Below are positions 62,674 through 64,000 of a stretch of DNA of 64,000 nucleotides, in pieces. The position numbers and the translations under genes were made by a program. How positions within the stretch are numbered: position 1 is the first letter of the stretch; the number at the start of each line of letters is the position of its first letter. Below the pieces are notes generated by a model. It saw only the letters and a program-made list of their open reading frames with translations, did not search any database and was not told the DNA's origin. Source of the DNA: Enoplosus armatus (taxonomy: Eukaryota; Chordata; Actinopteri; Centrarchiformes; Enoplosidae); contig NC_092183.1 in assembly GCF_043641665.1 (NCBI RefSeq), positions 5,543,501 through 5,607,500 of the forward strand, written 5' to 3'.

Positions 62674-62745
62674 CAATATTTTGGAAATAACAAGTCTTAC
62701 ACAATATCATCAATATCTTGGGAATAACCAGTCTTACAATATCAG
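62674..62745 (+). repeat. About 36-bp tandem duplication
   Basis: Two adjacent units share CAATAT-TTGG-AATAAC-AGTCTTAC and differ by small changes. The flanks (62,440-62,670) show no recognisable gene. Confidence 0.7.
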
Positions 62746-62814
62746 TGTTGCTCCAGTGATTTAATGTTGTATTTCCGTGGAGTTGGAGAATTCATGAGAA
62801 AGAGAGAACGATTG

Positions 62815-63065
62815 GTCAAAATTGAAGCGGCTGAGGCTGAAATATCCTGACCTTTAGTTTAGTTTGGGTCAAGCTCCAAAAGCACTGGATCTCACATTTC
62901 CCATGATGCAACCTGAAAGTGTTTTTTAATTATTATTAAATGTCCACATCTTTCAAACTCCACACCCCCAGTTTGCAACATACATTTTCTGTTATAAATT
63001 TGTAGCCCCTGAGCCCCAGCCCACCTAACCCTTATGACATCACAATGACTTCATCAAGGTAATTG
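62815..63065. mobile_element. Diverged dispersed repeat
   Basis: Blocks GCGGCTGAGGCTGAAATATC, AGTTTAGTTTGGGTCAAGCT, ACTGGATCTCACATTTCCCA, a CTTTCAAACTCCACACCCCC block and CTTATGACATCACAATGACT match from memory an abundant fish repeat without coding capacity. The family name is not known to me. Confidence 0.4.
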
Positions 63066-64000
63066 TTTGTGTGTTTTGAGCGCTCCCTTCGAAGCGACAG
63101 AAGAGATTATTCGACTGTTTTCACAGGCTTAATAGTACTCCTCATGGCAAGTGAAATGAATTTATGTGTGAAATTAACCGGTCAGACTTACTTCAACACA
63201 CTTTCTGTAGTGCTGTTGGACTCAGAAGAATTCACGTTGAGTAAATACCAGATTTTATTCCCTACATTTATTAACTTTTTGTTCACCTCAAAATCCTTTT
63301 GCTTTTTTTAAGCTGGAAAGAATGCAGCACACAATAATAGAATGGTATTTTATGTGTGTAAATGTGCAGAATGAAAAGATTTGACTTGACTTGCGTAAAA
63401 TACCAAATGGCAATGTTTAACTGCAGGGTTCGATGTTGGACAGAAAATGTCAAAATACAGTTCTGAAAGAATAAGTAGGTCAGAATGGGTCGATGTGGGA
63501 CCTCTGTCAAAATACATTCACACCACCAACACAATGCCTTGAAACAAGTTCCAGGATTCCCCAGCAACATAAAGTGCATTTAAGGAGCTCACAGACACGT
63601 GTTGAGATTTCGGGTGACATCCGTAGTCAACAGGTGCCAGAACACAACAGCTGCTGCTGCTGTGACTCGCCTGCTCTGAAGTTGCCCTGGGGAGCCTGAT
63701 GCCAGAGCCGGTTTGGGTTCATCACGCATCCCGTTTTGCATTTCTGCAAAGTTTGTTATGGCAGAAATGAGACGTGACAATGAAAAGGCTGAAGGGAAGC
63801 AGCAGAAGCAGAAGTTACGTTAGGAGGGGGAGGTGAGCTGGTATTTTAATATCTTTCCTTTTATTCAGGAATGTGCATGACATTTGATTTCCTCTGTGAA
63901 GGTATGGGCAAATCTTGCTTGGAGCAATCACTTCAGAAAAATCAGCTTGACTTTAGTGTGAGTAATAAAAAAAAATGAAGTGGAAAAAGAAGGAGAGCTG
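63066..64000. other. Gene-free stretch at window end
   Basis: No supported exon, RNA gene or repeat beyond short A runs. The window edge may cut a longer feature. Confidence 0.4.

Noticed and set aside
62440..62760. Possible LTR because of a GAGACTTTTATTACAG-like stretch
   Set aside because: No TG...CA ends, primer-binding site, polypurine tract or second LTR was found.

Overview
This window looks like vertebrate genomic DNA, most likely from a teleost (ray-finned) fish of percomorph type. It is AT-rich. It has many (CA)n microsatellites and no long open reading frames. It also carries several dispersed repeats that I recognise from memory as common in percomorph genomes. The longest open frames are under 170 codons and most fall in repeats or CpG-rich sequence. 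I see no prokaryotic or viral gene organisation, no tRNA or rRNA gene, and no CRISPR array.

Layout. Positions 1-44,000 are a gene-poor stretch with scattered transposon relics. They include a MITE-like fragment (3.8-4.0 kb), a possible hAT-type relic (4.3-4.7 kb), a pair of diverged duplicated blocks (10.0-10.45 and 11.4-11.9 kb), a frameshifted relic of a mobile-type protein (15.27-15.70 kb), a minus-strand LINE endonuclease remnant (22.8-23.8 kb), two inverted copies of a common teleost repeat (29.1-29.6 and 36.4-36.9 kb), and SINE-like fragments (30.5-31.1 kb). The only convincing gene end is a CpG-rich, promoter-like region at about 44.15-46.25 kb. It has a CTCF-like motif upstream, a TATA-like box, GC boxes, a pyrimidine tract and several short upstream ORFs. 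It ends in a very short putative coding exon at 45,309-45,330 followed by a consensus splice donor at 45,331. If correct, the gene runs on the plus strand and 45,331-64,000 is all or part of a long first intron. I could not name the gene from seven codons and found no second exon I would defend.

The downstream 18.7 kb holds more repeats. These are a relic of a family seen next to the promoter (51.45-51.68 kb), a 0.8-kb foldback element with about 235-bp inverted arms (52.26-53.06 kb), a GATA-type microsatellite (53.2 kb), a near-complete MITE-like element (59.36-59.80 kb) and a degenerate repeat (62.8-63.1 kb). Between them are stretches that resemble conserved non-coding DNA in composition only; conservation cannot be judged from one sequence.

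How the parts may work together: one long-5'UTR promoter and first exon beside a gene desert with possible regulatory elements is the usual architecture of a developmental regulator or neuronal gene in fish. That is inference. I did not find a clearly new biological system. The most useful leads are the foldback element, the duplicated 10-12 kb blocks, the frameshifted mobile-protein relic and the short-exon promoter.
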